From: Streptomyces sp. NBC_01451
GTDB taxonomy: Bacteria > Actinomycetota > Actinomycetes > Streptomycetales > Streptomycetaceae
DNA length: 64,000 nucleotides
Direction: 5' to 3'
Assembly (NCBI RefSeq): GCF_036227485.1
Contig: NZ_CP109479.1
Location: 2,046,001-2,110,000, forward strand
The stretch's first letter is position 1. Every line of letters starts with the position of its first letter. The notes under the pieces are model-generated. The model saw only the letters and a list, made by a program, of their open reading frames with translations. It did not search any database and was not told the DNA's origin. Shown here one piece after another: positions 24,769 to 34,529 of this stretch. A program made the translations under genes and the position numbers.

Positions 24769-26265
24769 TCAGTCGGTGTCGGCTGTCGCCCGCTGTTCCT
24801 GTCCGAGGCGGCTGTGGGAGCGGCCGTACAGGAAGTACACGAGGAAGCCGAGCGCCATCCAGACGCCGAACCGGAGCCAGGTCTCGGCGGGCAGGTTGAG
24901 CATCAGCCAGAACGAGGCGAGCACCGACAGGATCGGGATGAACGGCACCCACGGGGTCCGGAAGGCCCGGGGCAGGTCGGGGCGGGACTTACGGAGGATG
25001 ACCACGCCGATCGCGACGACCACGAAGGCGAACAGCGTCCCGATGTTGACCAGTTCGGCGAGTTCGCTCAGCGGGGTGAAGCCGGCGACGATCGCGATGA
25101 TCACGCCCAGCAGGATCGTCGGCCGGTGCGGGGTCCTGAAGCGGGGGTGGACGTGGGAGAAGAAGCGGGGCAGCAGGCCGTCGCGGCTCATCGCGAAGAA
25201 GACCCGGGTCTGGCCGAGGAGAAGGATCATGCAGACCGTCGTCAGGCCCACGGCGGCGCCGAAGCTGATGAAGCCCGCGAACCACGGGTGCCCGGTGGCC
25301 TTGAAGGCGTCGGCGAGCGGCGCGGTGACCGACAGTTCGGTGTAGTGCTGCATACCGGTCACCACGATCGACACCGCGACGTACAGGGCGGTGCAGATGA
25401 CCAGGGAGCCGAGGATGCCCCGGGGCATGTCGCGCTGCGGGTTCCGGGTCTCCTCGGCGGCCGTGGCCACCACGTCGAAGCCGATGAAGGCGAAGAACAC
25501 GACGGAGGCCGCCGTGAAGATGCCCATCACGCCGAAGTTCGAGGGTGCCCAGCCGAACATCAGCTGGATGAGCGGCGACTGGAGTCCGTCGCCGGCCGGC
25601 ACCTCCTGCGCCTTCGGGATGAACGGGTCGTAGTTGTCGCTCTTGACGAAGAAGGCACCCGCGACGATCACGGTCAGGACGACGATCACCTTGACGGCGA
25701 CGACGATCGAGGTGACCCGCGCGGAGAGCTTCGTGCCGAGCACGAGGATGCCGGTCAGCGCCAGGACCAGCGCGGCGGCGAGGATGTCGAAGCCGAAGCC
25801 GTCGGCCCCGTCCCGGCCGCTGAGCGCCTCCGGCAGGTGCCAGCCGGCGTTGTCGAGGAGCGAGGTGATGTACCCGGACCAGCCGACGGCCACCACCGCC
25901 GTACCGAGGGCGAACTCCAGCACCAGGTCCCAGCCGATGATCCAGGCGGGCAGTTCGCCGAGCGAGGCGTAGGAGAACGTGTACGCGGACCCGGCCACCG
26001 GGACCGTGGAGGCGAACTCCGCGTAGCAGAGCGCCGCGAGGGCGCAGACGACCCCGGCGACCGCGAAGGCCAGGGCGACGGCGGGGCCGGCGTTGTTCTT
26101 GGCGACCGTGCCGGTGAGGACGAAGATGCCGGTGCCGATGATGACACCGACACCGAAGACCGTCAGATCCAGCGCGGACAGGGATTTCTTGAGCGCGTGT
26201 TCCGGTTCCTCGGTGTCGCGGATGGACTGTTCGACCTTCTTCGTCCTGAAGAGGGTGCTGCTCAC
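24769..26265 (-). CDS. APC-family amino acid permease (cationic amino acid transporter type)
   Basis: The 498-aa integral membrane protein has about 12-14 hydrophobic segments. The first helix carries GVGVIIGTGIFVLTG, the unwound substrate-binding segment of APC transporters, and AGSAYTFSYASLGELPAW follows in helix 3. It imports or exchanges amino acids, and by resemblance belongs to the cationic amino acid group; the substrate is not determined. GTG 26265 is supported by GGGAGG 7 nt upstream. It lies downstream of dxs in the same direction with a 145-bp gap, so it probably has its own promoter. Confidence 0.93.
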   Translation of the reverse strand: MSSTLFRTKKVEQSIRDTEEPEHALKKSLSALDLTVFGVGVIIGTGIFVLTGTVAKNNAGPAVALAFAVAGVVCALAALCYAEFASTVPVAGSAYTFSYASLGELPAWIIGWDLVLEFALGTAVVAVGWSGYITSLLDNAGWHLPEALSGRDGADGFGFDILAAALVLALTGILVLGTKLSARVTSIVVAVKVIVVLTVIVAGAFFVKSDNYDPFIPKAQEVPAGDGLQSPLIQLMFGWAPSNFGVMGIFTAASVVFFAFIGFDVVATAAEETRNPQRDMPRGILGSLVICTALYVAVSIVVTGMQHYTELSVTAPLADAFKATGHPWFAGFISFGAAVGLTTVCMILLLGQTRVFFAMSRDGLLPRFFSHVHPRFRTPHRPTILLGVIIAIVAGFTPLSELAELVNIGTLFAFVVVAIGVVILRKSRPDLPRAFRTPWVPFIPILSVLASFWLMLNLPAETWLRFGVWMALGFLVYFLYGRSHSRLGQEQRATADTD

Positions 26266-26410
26266 GGGCGGACCTCCCACGCTGTGTCGTCCCGGACATG
26301 ATCAGGAGCGGGCGTGGTGCGCCTGCCCCGGCGCGGGGGATTTCACGCCGATGGACCGGTCCCACCACCGTAAAGAGTGGGGAAACCGGCCCATTGGGGG
26401 CAGCCGTGAG

Positions 26411-28336
26411 TCAGTCGCGGGCGGACTCCACCGGGTCGACCTCGGACTGCTCGAACCGTCCGTCGATCCTGGAGACCAGCCCGGTGACCTGGCGGGCGAT
26501 GTCCGGTGCCGTCAGGCCGATCTCCGCCATGACCTCGGCCCGGGAGGCGTGGTCGAGGAAGCGCGGCGGGATACCGAAGTCGCGCAGCGGTACGTCGACC
26601 CCGGCGTCCCGCAGGGCCTGCGCGACGGCCGAACCGACGCCGCCCACCCGGGAGTTGTCCTCGACGGTGACGACCACACGGTGCCGCTCGGCGAGCGGCG
26701 CCATGGCCTCGTCGACCGGCTTGACCCAGCGCGGGTCGACGACGGTGGTCGAGATGCCCTGCTGCTCCAGCAGCCCGGCGATCTCCAGGCACATGGGCGC
26801 CAGCGCGCCCACGGAGACGAGGAGCACGTCCGGGGTGCCGGTGCCGGGCTCGCGCAGCACGTCCATGCCGCCGACGCGTCCCACCGCGGGTACGGCCGGG
26901 CCGACGGCGCCCTTCGAGAAGCGGACGACGGTCGGCGCGTCCTCGACCTCGACGGCCTCGCGGAGCTGGGCGCGGACCTGGTCGGCGTCGCGCGGCGCGG
27001 CGAGCCGGAGGCCCGGGACGACCTGGAGGATCGACATGTCCCACATACCGTTGTGCGAGGCGCCGTCGGTGCCGGTGACGCCGGCCCGGTCGAGCACGAA
27101 CGTCACTCCGCACTTGTGCAGCGCCACGTCCATGAGGACCTGGTCGAAGGCCCGGTTCAGGAAGGTGGCGTACACCGCGAAGACGGGGTGCACTCCCCCG
27201 GTGGCGAGCCCGGCGGCCGAGACGGCGCCGTGCTGCTCCGCGATGCCGACGTCGTAGATGCGGTCGGGGAAGGCGTCCGCGAACTTCTTCAGGCCGACGG
27301 GCTGGAGCATCGCGGCCGTGATCGCGACGATGTCCTCGCGCTCCCGGCCCAGCTCGACCATCTCGTCGCCGAAGACGGAGGTCCAGTCGGCGCCGGAGGC
27401 CTTGACCGGCAGGCCGGTGTCGGGGTGGATGGGGCCGATGCCGTGAAAGCGGTCGGCCTCGTCCTGGAGGGCGGGCTGGTAGCCGCGGCCCTTCTCGGTG
27501 AGGCAGTGCACGATGACCGGGCCGCCGAAGCGCTTGGCGCGGGCCAGCGCGGACTCCAGTGCCTCGATGTCGTGGCCGTCGATCGGGCCGACGTACTTGA
27601 GCCCCAGGTCCTCGAACATGCCCTGCGGGGCGATGAAGTCCTTGAGGCCCTTCTTGGCGCCGTGCAGGGTCTCGTACAGCGGTCTGCCGACGACCGGGGT
27701 CCGCTCCAGCAGGTCCTTGCCCTTGGCGAGGAACCGCTCGTAGCCGTCCGTCGTGCGCAGGGTGGCCAGATGGTTGGCGAGGCCGCCGATGGTGGGCGCG
27801 TACGAACGCTCGTTGTCGTTGACGACGATGACCAGCGGGCGGTCCTTGGCGTCGGCGATGTTGTTCAGCGCCTCCCAGGCCATACCACCGGTGAGGGCGC
27901 CGTCACCGATGACGGCGACCACGTGGTGGTCGTCGCGTTTCAGTACCTGGTTGGACTTCGCGAGGCCGTCGGCCCAGCCGAGGACCGTCGAGGCGTGCGA
28001 GTTCTCGATGACGTCGTGCTCGGACTCGGCCTGCGAGGGGTAGCCCGACAGGCCGCCCTTCATCTTCAGCCTGGAGAAGTCCTGGCGGCCGGTGAGCAGC
28101 TTGTGGACGTAGGACTGGTGACCCGTGTCCCAGAGCACCTTGTCCTTCGGCGACTCGAAGACCCGGTGCAGCGCGATGGTGAGCTCGACGACCCCGAGGT
28201 TGGGGCCGAGGTGGCCGCCGGTCTTGGAGACCGCGTCGACGAGGAAGGTCCGGATCTCCTCGGCCAGCTGGTCGAGCTGTTCCAGGCTGAGCCGGTCAAG
28301 ATCGCGCGGTCCCTTGATGCGGGTCAGCAGCGGCAC
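26411..28336 (-). CDS. dxs: 1-deoxy-D-xylulose-5-phosphate synthase
   Basis: The 641-aa thiamine-diphosphate enzyme condenses pyruvate with glyceraldehyde 3-phosphate, the first step of the MEP isoprenoid pathway. Seen motifs are the TPP motif [21 protein letters not shown], the conserved His-containing [13 protein letters not shown] near the N-terminus, and the transketolase-type segments [15 protein letters not shown] and [13 protein letters not shown]. The GTG start has GGAGG (28341-28345) 5 nt upstream. It appears monocistronic, bounded upstream by the xyl operon terminator. Confidence 0.97.
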   Translation of the reverse strand: MPLLTRIKGPRDLDRLSLEQLDQLAEEIRTFLVDAVSKTGGHLGPNLGVVELTIALHRVFESPKDKVLWDTGHQSYVHKLLTGRQDFSRLKMKGGLSGYPSQAESEHDVIENSHASTVLGWADGLAKSNQVLKRDDHHVVAVIGDGALTGGMAWEALNNIADAKDRPLVIVVNDNERSYAPTIGGLANHLATLRTTDGYERFLAKGKDLLERTPVVGRPLYETLHGAKKGLKDFIAPQGMFEDLGLKYVGPIDGHDIEALESALARAKRFGGPVIVHCLTEKGRGYQPALQDEADRFHGIGPIHPDTGLPVKASGADWTSVFGDEMVELGREREDIVAITAAMLQPVGLKKFADAFPDRIYDVGIAEQHGAVSAAGLATGGVHPVFAVYATFLNRAFDQVLMDVALHKCGVTFVLDRAGVTGTDGASHNGMWDMSILQVVPGLRLAAPRDADQVRAQLREAVEVEDAPTVVRFSKGAVGPAVPAVGRVGGMDVLREPGTGTPDVLLVSVGALAPMCLEIAGLLEQQGISTTVVDPRWVKPVDEAMAPLAERHRVVVTVEDNSRVGGVGSAVAQALRDAGVDVPLRDFGIPPRFLDHASRAEVMAEIGLTAPDIARQVTGLVSRIDGRFEQSEVDPVESARD

Positions 28337-28480
28337 CCGTGCCTCCTTGCAGTAGAGCTGATCGAGCTTTCGCCGGGCGTGTCGAGTCTAGTGTTCCGCC
28401 TTCGCGGCCGACGCCCGGCCTCTGCGTGATACGTCACGCGATCGGCCGTACCCAAGAAACGTGCCGTCTATGACACAGCT

Positions 28481-28512
28481 GTGCCCGGCACCGCGCTCGC
28501 GGTACCGGGCAC
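28481..28512 (-). terminator. Terminator of the xylFGH operon
   Basis: A 15-bp inverted repeat with one mismatch (28481-28495 with 28498-28512) lies downstream of the xylH stop in the direction of transcription and upstream of dxs. Confidence 0.7.
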
Positions 28513-28625
28513 ATTTATTCGAAAGTACGCCGCAGGCGCCACTTTCAGGGGCGCGGGGAACTGCACGACAAGCCACAGGTGACGGCCGGCCGTCAGATCG
28601 CCCCACGCCCTACGGCGCTACCGCG

Positions 28626-29948
28626 TCACGCGCGCCCCGCGGCCTTCTGGCTCCGCCGGGACACGGAGTCGATGACAACCGCACCCAGCAGCACCGCACC
28701 GGTGATCATGTACTGGATCGACGTGTTCATGTTCAGCAGATCCAGACCTGTCTGGATCGACTGGATCACCAGCATGCCCAGCAGCGCCGACCACACCGTG
28801 CCGCGCCCGCCGAACAGGCTGGTGCCACCGATGACGGCCGCCGCGATGGCGAGCATCAGCGTGTTGCCGCCACCCGCGTTCAGCGTGGCGCTCGCCGTCT
28901 GGCCGGCGAAGAACATGCCGCCGATCGCCGCGAAACCGCCGGAGATGGCGAACACGGTGATACGGATCATCGGCACGTTGATACCGGCCCTGCGGGCCGC
29001 CTCGATGCCACCGCCGACCGCGAAGACCTTGCGGCCGTACGTCGTACGACGGAGCACGAAGTCCACGATCACCAGCGCCGCGAGGAAGATCACCAGGGCG
29101 TTGGACACACCGGCCGAGTTGTTCAGCACGGCCGCGGCGGCGAAGGACGCCACGGCGAGCGCGCCGACCCGCAGAGCGATCTCGCTGGTGGGCCGGAAGG
29201 GCACCCCGGCGGCCTTGCGCCGGCGCTGTTCACCGAAGGAGCCGACGAGCATCGACAGAACACCGAGGCCGGCCAGCAGATAGGCGCCGATGACGGCCTG
29301 GTCCATGAAGAAGGAGCTCTGGCCGAGCAGCTTGACCGGGCCCTGGTCGGCCGGGATGTTGATGGTGCCGCTGGAGCCCAGCAGCCACAGCATCAGGCCG
29401 TTCCAGCCGAGGAAGCCGGCCAGCGTCACGACGAACGCGGGTACGCCGATCTTGGCGAAGAACCAGCCGTGCAGCGCGCCGATGCCGATACCGGTCACGA
29501 TGGTCAGGATCAGCGCCAGCCAGCCGTTCATCCCGTGGGTGACCACGAAGACGGCGAACAGCGTGGACGCGAACCCGCTGACCGAGCCGACGGAGAGGTC
29601 GATCTCGCCGAGCAGCAGCACGAACACCAGGCCGATGGCGAGCATGCCGGTGGCCGAGAGGTAGTAGCTGATGTTGGAGAGGTTGTCGGCGCTGAGGAAG
29701 CGGTCGTTCTGGAGCTGGAAGATCGTCCAGATGACGATCAGGCCGATGACGACCGGCAGCGAGCCCAGCTCACCGCCCTTCACCTTGCGCTTGAACTCGG
29801 TGGCGTAGCCCTTGAGGCCCTCGTCGCGGACCAGCAGACGCGGGTCGACGACGGACACCGGCGCCGCGGTCGGGTCGTCGGCGGGTGCCACCGTGTTCTG
29901 GTGCTCCGCCCCTGGGTCGGGCTTCACGGTCTTGGACGTGTCGCTCAC
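28626..29948 (-). CDS. xylH: Xylose-type ABC transporter permease
   Basis: The 440-aa CUT2/RbsC-type permease has a long polar N-terminus and about ten hydrophobic segments. Family blocks GEIDLSVGSVSGFAS and GAAVIGGTSLFGGRGT-like sequence (IAAAVIGGTSLFGGRGTVWS) are clear. It forms the channel of a pentose importer with XylG and XylF. GTG 29948 overlaps the xylG stop (GTGA). The xylFGH name rests on family, order and the adjoining ROK regulator, as in S. coelicolor; xylose as substrate is inferred. Confidence 0.9.
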   Translation of the reverse strand: MSDTSKTVKPDPGAEHQNTVAPADDPTAAPVSVVDPRLLVRDEGLKGYATEFKRKVKGGELGSLPVVIGLIVIWTIFQLQNDRFLSADNLSNISYYLSATGMLAIGLVFVLLLGEIDLSVGSVSGFASTLFAVFVVTHGMNGWLALILTIVTGIGIGALHGWFFAKIGVPAFVVTLAGFLGWNGLMLWLLGSSGTINIPADQGPVKLLGQSSFFMDQAVIGAYLLAGLGVLSMLVGSFGEQRRRKAAGVPFRPTSEIALRVGALAVASFAAAAVLNNSAGVSNALVIFLAALVIVDFVLRRTTYGRKVFAVGGGIEAARRAGINVPMIRITVFAISGGFAAIGGMFFAGQTASATLNAGGGNTLMLAIAAAVIGGTSLFGGRGTVWSALLGMLVIQSIQTGLDLLNMNTSIQYMITGAVLLGAVVIDSVSRRSQKAAGRA

Positions 29949-30727
29949 TTTGCCGCCTCCGTGTCGCGACGCCCCGCACGACGGGTCACGGCGTTGTCCG
30001 TGGCTCCGGTGATCGCGGCGATGATCTCTTCGTGGCTCGTGGTCTTCACGGGGAAGGAGCCGTTGTTCTTGCCGAGGCGCAGGACGTGGACGGTGTCCGC
30101 GACCGCCTTCACGTCGGCCATGTTGTGGCTGATGAGGATGACGCCGAGGTTGCGCTCGCGCAGCCGCTCGACCAGGTCGAGGACCTGCGCCGTCTGCTCG
30201 ACGCCGAGGGCGGCGGTGGGCTCGTCGAGGATGACGACCTTGGGGTCACCGATCAGGGCGCGCGCGATGGCGACGACCTGGCGCTGGCCTCCGGAGAGGC
30301 TGGCGATCGGGATGCGCACGCTCGGGATGCGGATGGAGAGGGTGCTGAGCAGCTCCCGGGCGTTCTTCTCCATCGACACCTCGTCGATGACACCGCGGTG
30401 CAGCAGCTCTCGGCCGAGGTAGAGGTTGCCGACCACATCGAGGTTGTCGCACAGGGCGAGGTCCTGATAGACGGTCGCGACGCCGAGTCCCTGGGCGTCG
30501 TGCGGCTTGTTGATGCTGACCGGGTTGCCCTCCCACTCGATGACGCCCTCATCGATGGGGTGAACGCCCGCGATCGTCTTGACCAGGGTCGACTTTCCTG
30601 CGCCGTTGTCGCCCACCAGGGCGACCACTTCTCCGGAATGGACCTCCAGCTCTACGTCGGTGAGGGCCTGGACCGCACCGAACCGCTTGGAGACTCCGCG
30701 CAACGCCAACACGGGCGTAGCGGACAC
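29945..30727 (-). CDS. xylG: Sugar ABC transporter ATP-binding protein, single-domain
   Basis: The 260-aa ATPase powers the xyl importer. Walker A is GDNGAGKST, the signature is LSGGQRQ, and Walker B runs KVVILDEPTAALG. Most CUT2 systems have a duplicated ATPase of about 500 aa; this one has a single domain. GTG 30727 is chosen because GGAG at 30737-30740 is 9 nt upstream, whereas ATG 30736 directly abuts it. A large hairpin separates it from xylF. Confidence 0.93.
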   Translation of the reverse strand: MSATPVLALRGVSKRFGAVQALTDVELEVHSGEVVALVGDNGAGKSTLVKTIAGVHPIDEGVIEWEGNPVSINKPHDAQGLGVATVYQDLALCDNLDVVGNLYLGRELLHRGVIDEVSMEKNARELLSTLSIRIPSVRIPIASLSGGQRQVVAIARALIGDPKVVILDEPTAALGVEQTAQVLDLVERLRERNLGVILISHNMADVKAVADTVHVLRLGKNNGSFPVKTTSHEEIIAAITGATDNAVTRRAGRRDTEAAK

Positions 30728-30855
30728 GTGAACCATCTCCTTCGCCGCCTGACCGGCGGGGATGCCGCGCTTGGGGTAGGCGCGGAGGGGTGTGCGCGAT
30801 GGCACTGGATTACAGGACGAACATGCGCGAACCCGCTGCCGATGGCAACGGTTCC

Positions 30856-30907
30856 GTCCGACGCCCGGCCCGGCAGCGGGGTATGAAGGCCGGGTCGGGC
30901 GTCGGAC
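30856..30907 (-). promoter_or_regulatory. Intercistronic stem-loop between xylF and xylG
   Basis: A 19-bp stem (30856-30874 with 30889-30907, one G-T pair) closes a 14-nt loop in the roughly 270-nt gap between xylF and xylG. It probably stabilises the xylF transcript or causes partial termination, giving more binding protein than membrane subunits. Confidence 0.65.
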
Positions 30908-30994
30908 AGGTCTCGCGGGACCGCCGGGCGGTCATGTCCGGGTGGGCGCCGGTGGGCGCCCGCCCGGTGCCGGCGGTCCTGGTGGGGCGACCGC

Positions 30995-32083
30995 CTACTG
31001 GAGACCGGCGGTCTTGCAGGCGGCGGCGAACTCGCCGGCGCAGATCTCGGCGACGGTGTAGAGCTTGTCCTTGACGACCGTGTCCGCGATGTTGGCCTTG
31101 GTGACCGACACCGGGGTCAGCAGCTGCGAGGGGACCTTGTCGCCCGAGCCGCTGGTCAGCGTCTCGGTGGCGAGCGAGTCGATGCTCTTGCCGTCGAGCA
31201 GGTTGACCGCGATCTGGGCGGCGGCGTCGGCCTCCGGCTTGAAGGCCTTGTAGACGGTGCTGGACTGGGTGCCGGCGACGATGCGCTGGATGCCCGCGAG
31301 CTCCGCGTCCTGACCGGTCAGCGGGATACCGCTGATGCCCGCACCCTTGAGGGTGTTGGCGATGCCACCGGCCATGCCGTCGTTGGCGGCGTAGACGCCC
31401 GCGATGTTCTTGGCGCCGAGCTGCGTGATGGCGGCCGACATCTTCTGGGCGGCGACGGTGTCCTTCCACAGGCCGGACTGCTCGTAGGCGATGTCGACCT
31501 TGCCGTCGAGGGCTTCGTGCGCGCCCTTCTTGAACTGACCGGCGTTCGGGTCGGCGTCGTCACCGTTGATCATGACGACCTTGGCCTTCGGGGTCGCCTT
31601 GGCGCCGAGGGAGGCGAGCAGGGCCTCGCCCTGGAGCTGGCCGACCTTGACGTTGTCGAAGGAGACGTAGGCGGAGACCGGGCCCTGGGCCAGACGGTCG
31701 TACGCGACGACCTTGATGCCCTTGTCGACCGCCGTCTGGATGGACGACTTGATGGCGGCGGAGTCCTGGGCGCTGACCACGATCACCTTGACACCCTTGG
31801 TGATCATGCTGCTGACCTGCTGGGCCTGCTTGGCCGCGTCACCGGCTGCGTTCGCGTACTCGACCTTGCAGTCGGAACACAGCTCCTTGACCTTGGCCTC
31901 GAAGAACGGCTTGTCGAACTTCTCGTAGCGCGCGGTCACGCTGTCGGGGAGCAGCAGACCGATGGTCTTGTCGCCCGAGCCGCTGTCCTTGTCGTCGTCG
32001 CCGGCCTTGCCACAAGCGGCCACGGCGAGCGCCATGGAAACAGCAGTGGTACCGATCACGACTCTACGCATCATCGCGTTCAT
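30995..32083 (-). CDS. xylF: Xylose-type substrate-binding lipoprotein
   Basis: The 362-aa receptor has a lipoprotein signal with lipobox AVAACGKA, then an Asp/Ser/Gly linker and a two-lobed CUT2 sugar-binding fold. Blocks include SSMITKGVKVIVVSAQDS, VVAYDRLAQGPVSAYVSFDN and AGVYAANDGMAGG, like D-xylose-binding XylF. Two cysteines in ELCSDCKVEY may form a disulphide. ATG 32083 is preceded by GGGAGG about 9 nt upstream. A Rok7B7-like motif lies upstream, and the ROK regulator gene is next on the same strand. Confidence 0.92.
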   Translation of the reverse strand: MNAMMRRVVIGTTAVSMALAVAACGKAGDDDKDSGSGDKTIGLLLPDSVTARYEKFDKPFFEAKVKELCSDCKVEYANAAGDAAKQAQQVSSMITKGVKVIVVSAQDSAAIKSSIQTAVDKGIKVVAYDRLAQGPVSAYVSFDNVKVGQLQGEALLASLGAKATPKAKVVMINGDDADPNAGQFKKGAHEALDGKVDIAYEQSGLWKDTVAAQKMSAAITQLGAKNIAGVYAANDGMAGGIANTLKGAGISGIPLTGQDAELAGIQRIVAGTQSSTVYKAFKPEADAAAQIAVNLLDGKSIDSLATETLTSGSGDKVPSQLLTPVSVTKANIADTVVKDKLYTVAEICAGEFAAACKTAGLQ

Positions 32084-32158
32084 TTGGTGGTGCCTCCCTG
32101 ACAGGGCCGCAACGCTGCGGCCGAGGTGGCTGGAAGTCAACTCGGCCACACGTGCGAC

Positions 32159-32171
32159 GTCAAGAAGTAAA
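32159..32171 (-). promoter_or_regulatory. Rok7B7-like binding motif upstream of xylF
   Basis: On the minus strand TTTACTTCTTGAC fits the degenerate Rok7B7 consensus TTKAMKHSTTSAV (remembered from S. coelicolor work) at all 13 positions. It lies 76-88 bp before the xylF start. Confidence 0.5.
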
Positions 32172-32205
32172 TCCTTAACGGGTTGGCAACGGCTTTGTTC
32201 GTTCT

Positions 32206-33405
32206 CTAGGTGAAGACAGGAGTCGCCGTGTTCAGCGTGCCGTCCAAAAGGGTCGAATCGCCCATTTCACTCAACGCGAGAGCGAGCGCTCCGAGCACCT
32301 CCGCACGGCCTCCAAGTGCCCCTGGAAGAACGGACAGTTGACGTGCCGCACTGGGGATCGCATAGCGGCCGACAGACTCTCTTATGGGACCGAGCACCAG
32401 CTCACCGGCCTCGGCGAGATCACCGCCGAGGACCACCCTGCTCGGATTCAGCAGATTGCAGAGATTGGCGACTCCACTGCCGATATGACGGCCGACGTCG
32501 GCGATCACGCGACGGCAGCCCGGGTCGCCGTCCCGCGCCAGCCGCACGACACCTTCCATGGTCAGGTCGGTTCCGTGGCTGGACTGGAGGAGCGGCAGCA
32601 CATAGCGCGCCGCCGCGAAGGTCTCCAGACAGCCCCGGTTTCCGCAGCGGCAGACGGGGCCGGATTCATCAAGAGTAATATGCCCGATTTCTCCCGCTGT
32701 GCCACCCGGGCCCCGGTAGATCTTGCCCTCGATCACCAGACCGGCCCCGACACCGCTCGCGACCTTGATGTACGCCAGGTCGCGCACCCCCCGGCCACTG
32801 CCCCAGACCAGCTCACCGAGGGCGCCGAGGTTGGCGTCGTTGTCCACGTGCACCGGCACGTCCAGGCGCCCGCGCAGCTCCTCACCGGGTCTGGTGCCGC
32901 TCCAGCCGGGCAGGATCGCGCTGGAGCCCAGGGTGCCCGACACCACGTCGATCGGACCCGGTACGCCCAGGCCCACACCGGCGATCTTGGAACGGTCGAC
33001 GCCCGTTGCTGCGATCAGGCGATTGACCAGCTCTTCGGCCCGGTCGAAGCCCTGCGCGGCGGAGGCGTCCACGTCCAGCGGTTCGGACTCCTCGGCCAGC
33101 ACCTGGTGTGCGAGGTTGCCGACCGCGACCCGCAGATGCGTATGGCCGAAGTCGACCCCGATCACGATGCCCGCGTCCCCGCTCAGCGAGACGGCCCGGG
33201 CCCTTCGGCCGCCCGCCGAGGTGGGCGTGACCTCGACGGTTCCGCCGTCCTTCAGCTCCCGGACGATGTTGGACACCGTGGCCGCGGACAGGCCGGTGGT
33301 CCTGGCGATCTCGGCCTGCGTGAGCGACCCGGCGAGGCGCACGGCCCGTACGACCCGTTCCAGGTTGGCTCGGTGCAGTGACGACTGCGACCCCGGAGTC
33401 TCCAC
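32206..33405 (-). CDS. rok7B7: ROK-family transcriptional regulator (Rok7B7-like)
   Basis: The 399-aa protein has an N-terminal winged helix (LTQAEIARTTGLSAATVSNIV, about 25-50) and a ROK sugar-kinase-like domain. Visible motifs are the ATP-site-like GVDFGHTHLRVAVGN, HVDNDANLGALGELVWG and the zinc-binding CRCGNRGCLE. GTG 33405 is preferred because GGAGG at 33411-33415 is 5 nt upstream; the frame extends to a TTG at 33456 with no ribosome site. In S. coelicolor the syntenic gene controls xylFGH, carbon catabolite repression and antibiotic production. It lies between ngcEFG and xylFGH. Confidence 0.92.
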   Translation of the reverse strand: METPGSQSSLHRANLERVVRAVRLAGSLTQAEIARTTGLSAATVSNIVRELKDGGTVEVTPTSAGGRRARAVSLSGDAGIVIGVDFGHTHLRVAVGNLAHQVLAEESEPLDVDASAAQGFDRAEELVNRLIAATGVDRSKIAGVGLGVPGPIDVVSGTLGSSAILPGWSGTRPGEELRGRLDVPVHVDNDANLGALGELVWGSGRGVRDLAYIKVASGVGAGLVIEGKIYRGPGGTAGEIGHITLDESGPVCRCGNRGCLETFAAARYVLPLLQSSHGTDLTMEGVVRLARDGDPGCRRVIADVGRHIGSGVANLCNLLNPSRVVLGGDLAEAGELVLGPIRESVGRYAIPSAARQLSVLPGALGGRAEVLGALALALSEMGDSTLLDGTLNTATPVFT

Positions 33406-33536
33406 GACGACCTCCTGCGCGCGGGACCGCTTCGATGAGGCCCCGTCTATGTCCAACTAGTGAACTCTAAGCTGAGCCGTTCGGGTCACCTCCCGTCAAG
33501 AGGTTGAACTGCATCCGAGGTCTTGTACACATAGCT

Positions 33537-33570
33537 GCGCGCGTGCACGGTTTGCGGTATGCACGCGCGC
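33537..33570 (-). terminator. Terminator after ngcG
   Basis: Perfect 11-bp arms GCGCGCGTGCA / TGCACGCGCGC (33537-33547 and 33560-33570) with a 12-nt loop lie between the ngcG stop and the rok7B7 start. Confidence 0.7.
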
Positions 33571-33597
33571 GTACGGCGGCTGAACAGAAGGTTCCGG

Positions 33598-34524
33598 TTA
33601 CTTCAGCGCGCCCGCCGTCAGCCCCGCCACCACCTGACGCTGGAAGACGATGTACGCGGCGAGCACCGGCAGCATCGCCATCACCAGGCCGGCGAAGAGA
33701 CCCGACCAGTCGCCCTTGTAGCCCTGGCTGGCGGCCAGCTGCACGAGGCCCTGGGTGAGCACCCTCTTGTCGGGGTCGGTGTTGAGCACCGTCGGCAGCA
33801 TGTACTGGTTCCACTGGCCGAGGAAGTTGAAGATGCCCACGCTGATCAGCCCGGGCTTGGCCATGGGCAGCATGATCTGGAAGAAGGTCCGGGAGTGCGA
33901 GGCGCCGTCGACGAAGGCCGCCTCCGCCACCGAGGTCGGCAGGGTCCGGAAGAACGCGGTCAGGAAGAAGACCGTGAACGGCAGCGAGTAGGCGATGTAG
34001 ACCAGGATCAGCCCGTGGATCGTGTTCAGCAGGCCCATGTTGTTCACCACGTAGAACAGCGGGACCAGCGCCAGCATGATCGGGAAGCTCATGCCGCCGA
34101 TGAACAGGTAGTAGATGAACCCGTTGCCCGGGAAGTCGAAGCGGGCCAGGACGTACGCCGCCATCGAGCCCAGCACCAGGGTGCCGATGAGCGAACCGCC
34201 CACCACCAGGATGGTGTTGAGGAAGTAGTCGCTCATGTTGGCGTCGGTCCAGGCCCGCGCCCAGTTGTCGAAGTGCAGCTTGTCCGGCAGGGACCAGGGG
34301 GAGCTGAAGATCGCGTTGTCGTCCTTGAAGGACGTCATCACCGCCCACACGAGCGGCATCACGACCATGAACGCCCACAGGACGAGCATGCCGTGCGAGA
34401 AGACGTTGAGGACCGTGCCCTCCTTCTTCTCGCGCCCCTCCTTCCCGGACGCGTTCTCCTTGCGCACGGGCCCTGCGGAGTGCTGGGGAACCGTGTCCGG
34501 CGGTGTGCTGTCGGTCGTCTTCAT
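33598..34524 (-). CDS. ngcG: Chitooligosaccharide ABC transporter permease NgcG-like
   Basis: The 308-aa MalG-type permease begins with a charged cytoplasmic segment and has about six membrane spans. Its EAA loop reads AEAAFVDGASHSRTFFQIML. It starts 5 bp after the ngcF stop and is the last gene of the importer operon. The name rests on operon structure, NgcE resemblance and synteny with S. coelicolor SCO6005-6007, recalled as a GlcNAc/chitooligosaccharide importer. Confidence 0.88.
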   Translation of the reverse strand: MKTTDSTPPDTVPQHSAGPVRKENASGKEGREKKEGTVLNVFSHGMLVLWAFMVVMPLVWAVMTSFKDDNAIFSSPWSLPDKLHFDNWARAWTDANMSDYFLNTILVVGGSLIGTLVLGSMAAYVLARFDFPGNGFIYYLFIGGMSFPIMLALVPLFYVVNNMGLLNTIHGLILVYIAYSLPFTVFFLTAFFRTLPTSVAEAAFVDGASHSRTFFQIMLPMAKPGLISVGIFNFLGQWNQYMLPTVLNTDPDKRVLTQGLVQLAASQGYKGDWSGLFAGLVMAMLPVLAAYIVFQRQVVAGLTAGALK

Positions 34525-34529
34525 GAGTG

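Noticed and set aside
30940..30972. Second terminator just after xylF
   Set aside because: The GGGCGCC-type repeat there is short and overlaps repeats of the same bases; the larger hairpin at 30856-30907 is the better-supported structure.
33406..33456. TTG start for the ROK regulator
   Set aside because: There is no ribosome site, whereas GTG 33405 has GGAGG at the right distance and begins nearer the conserved HTH.
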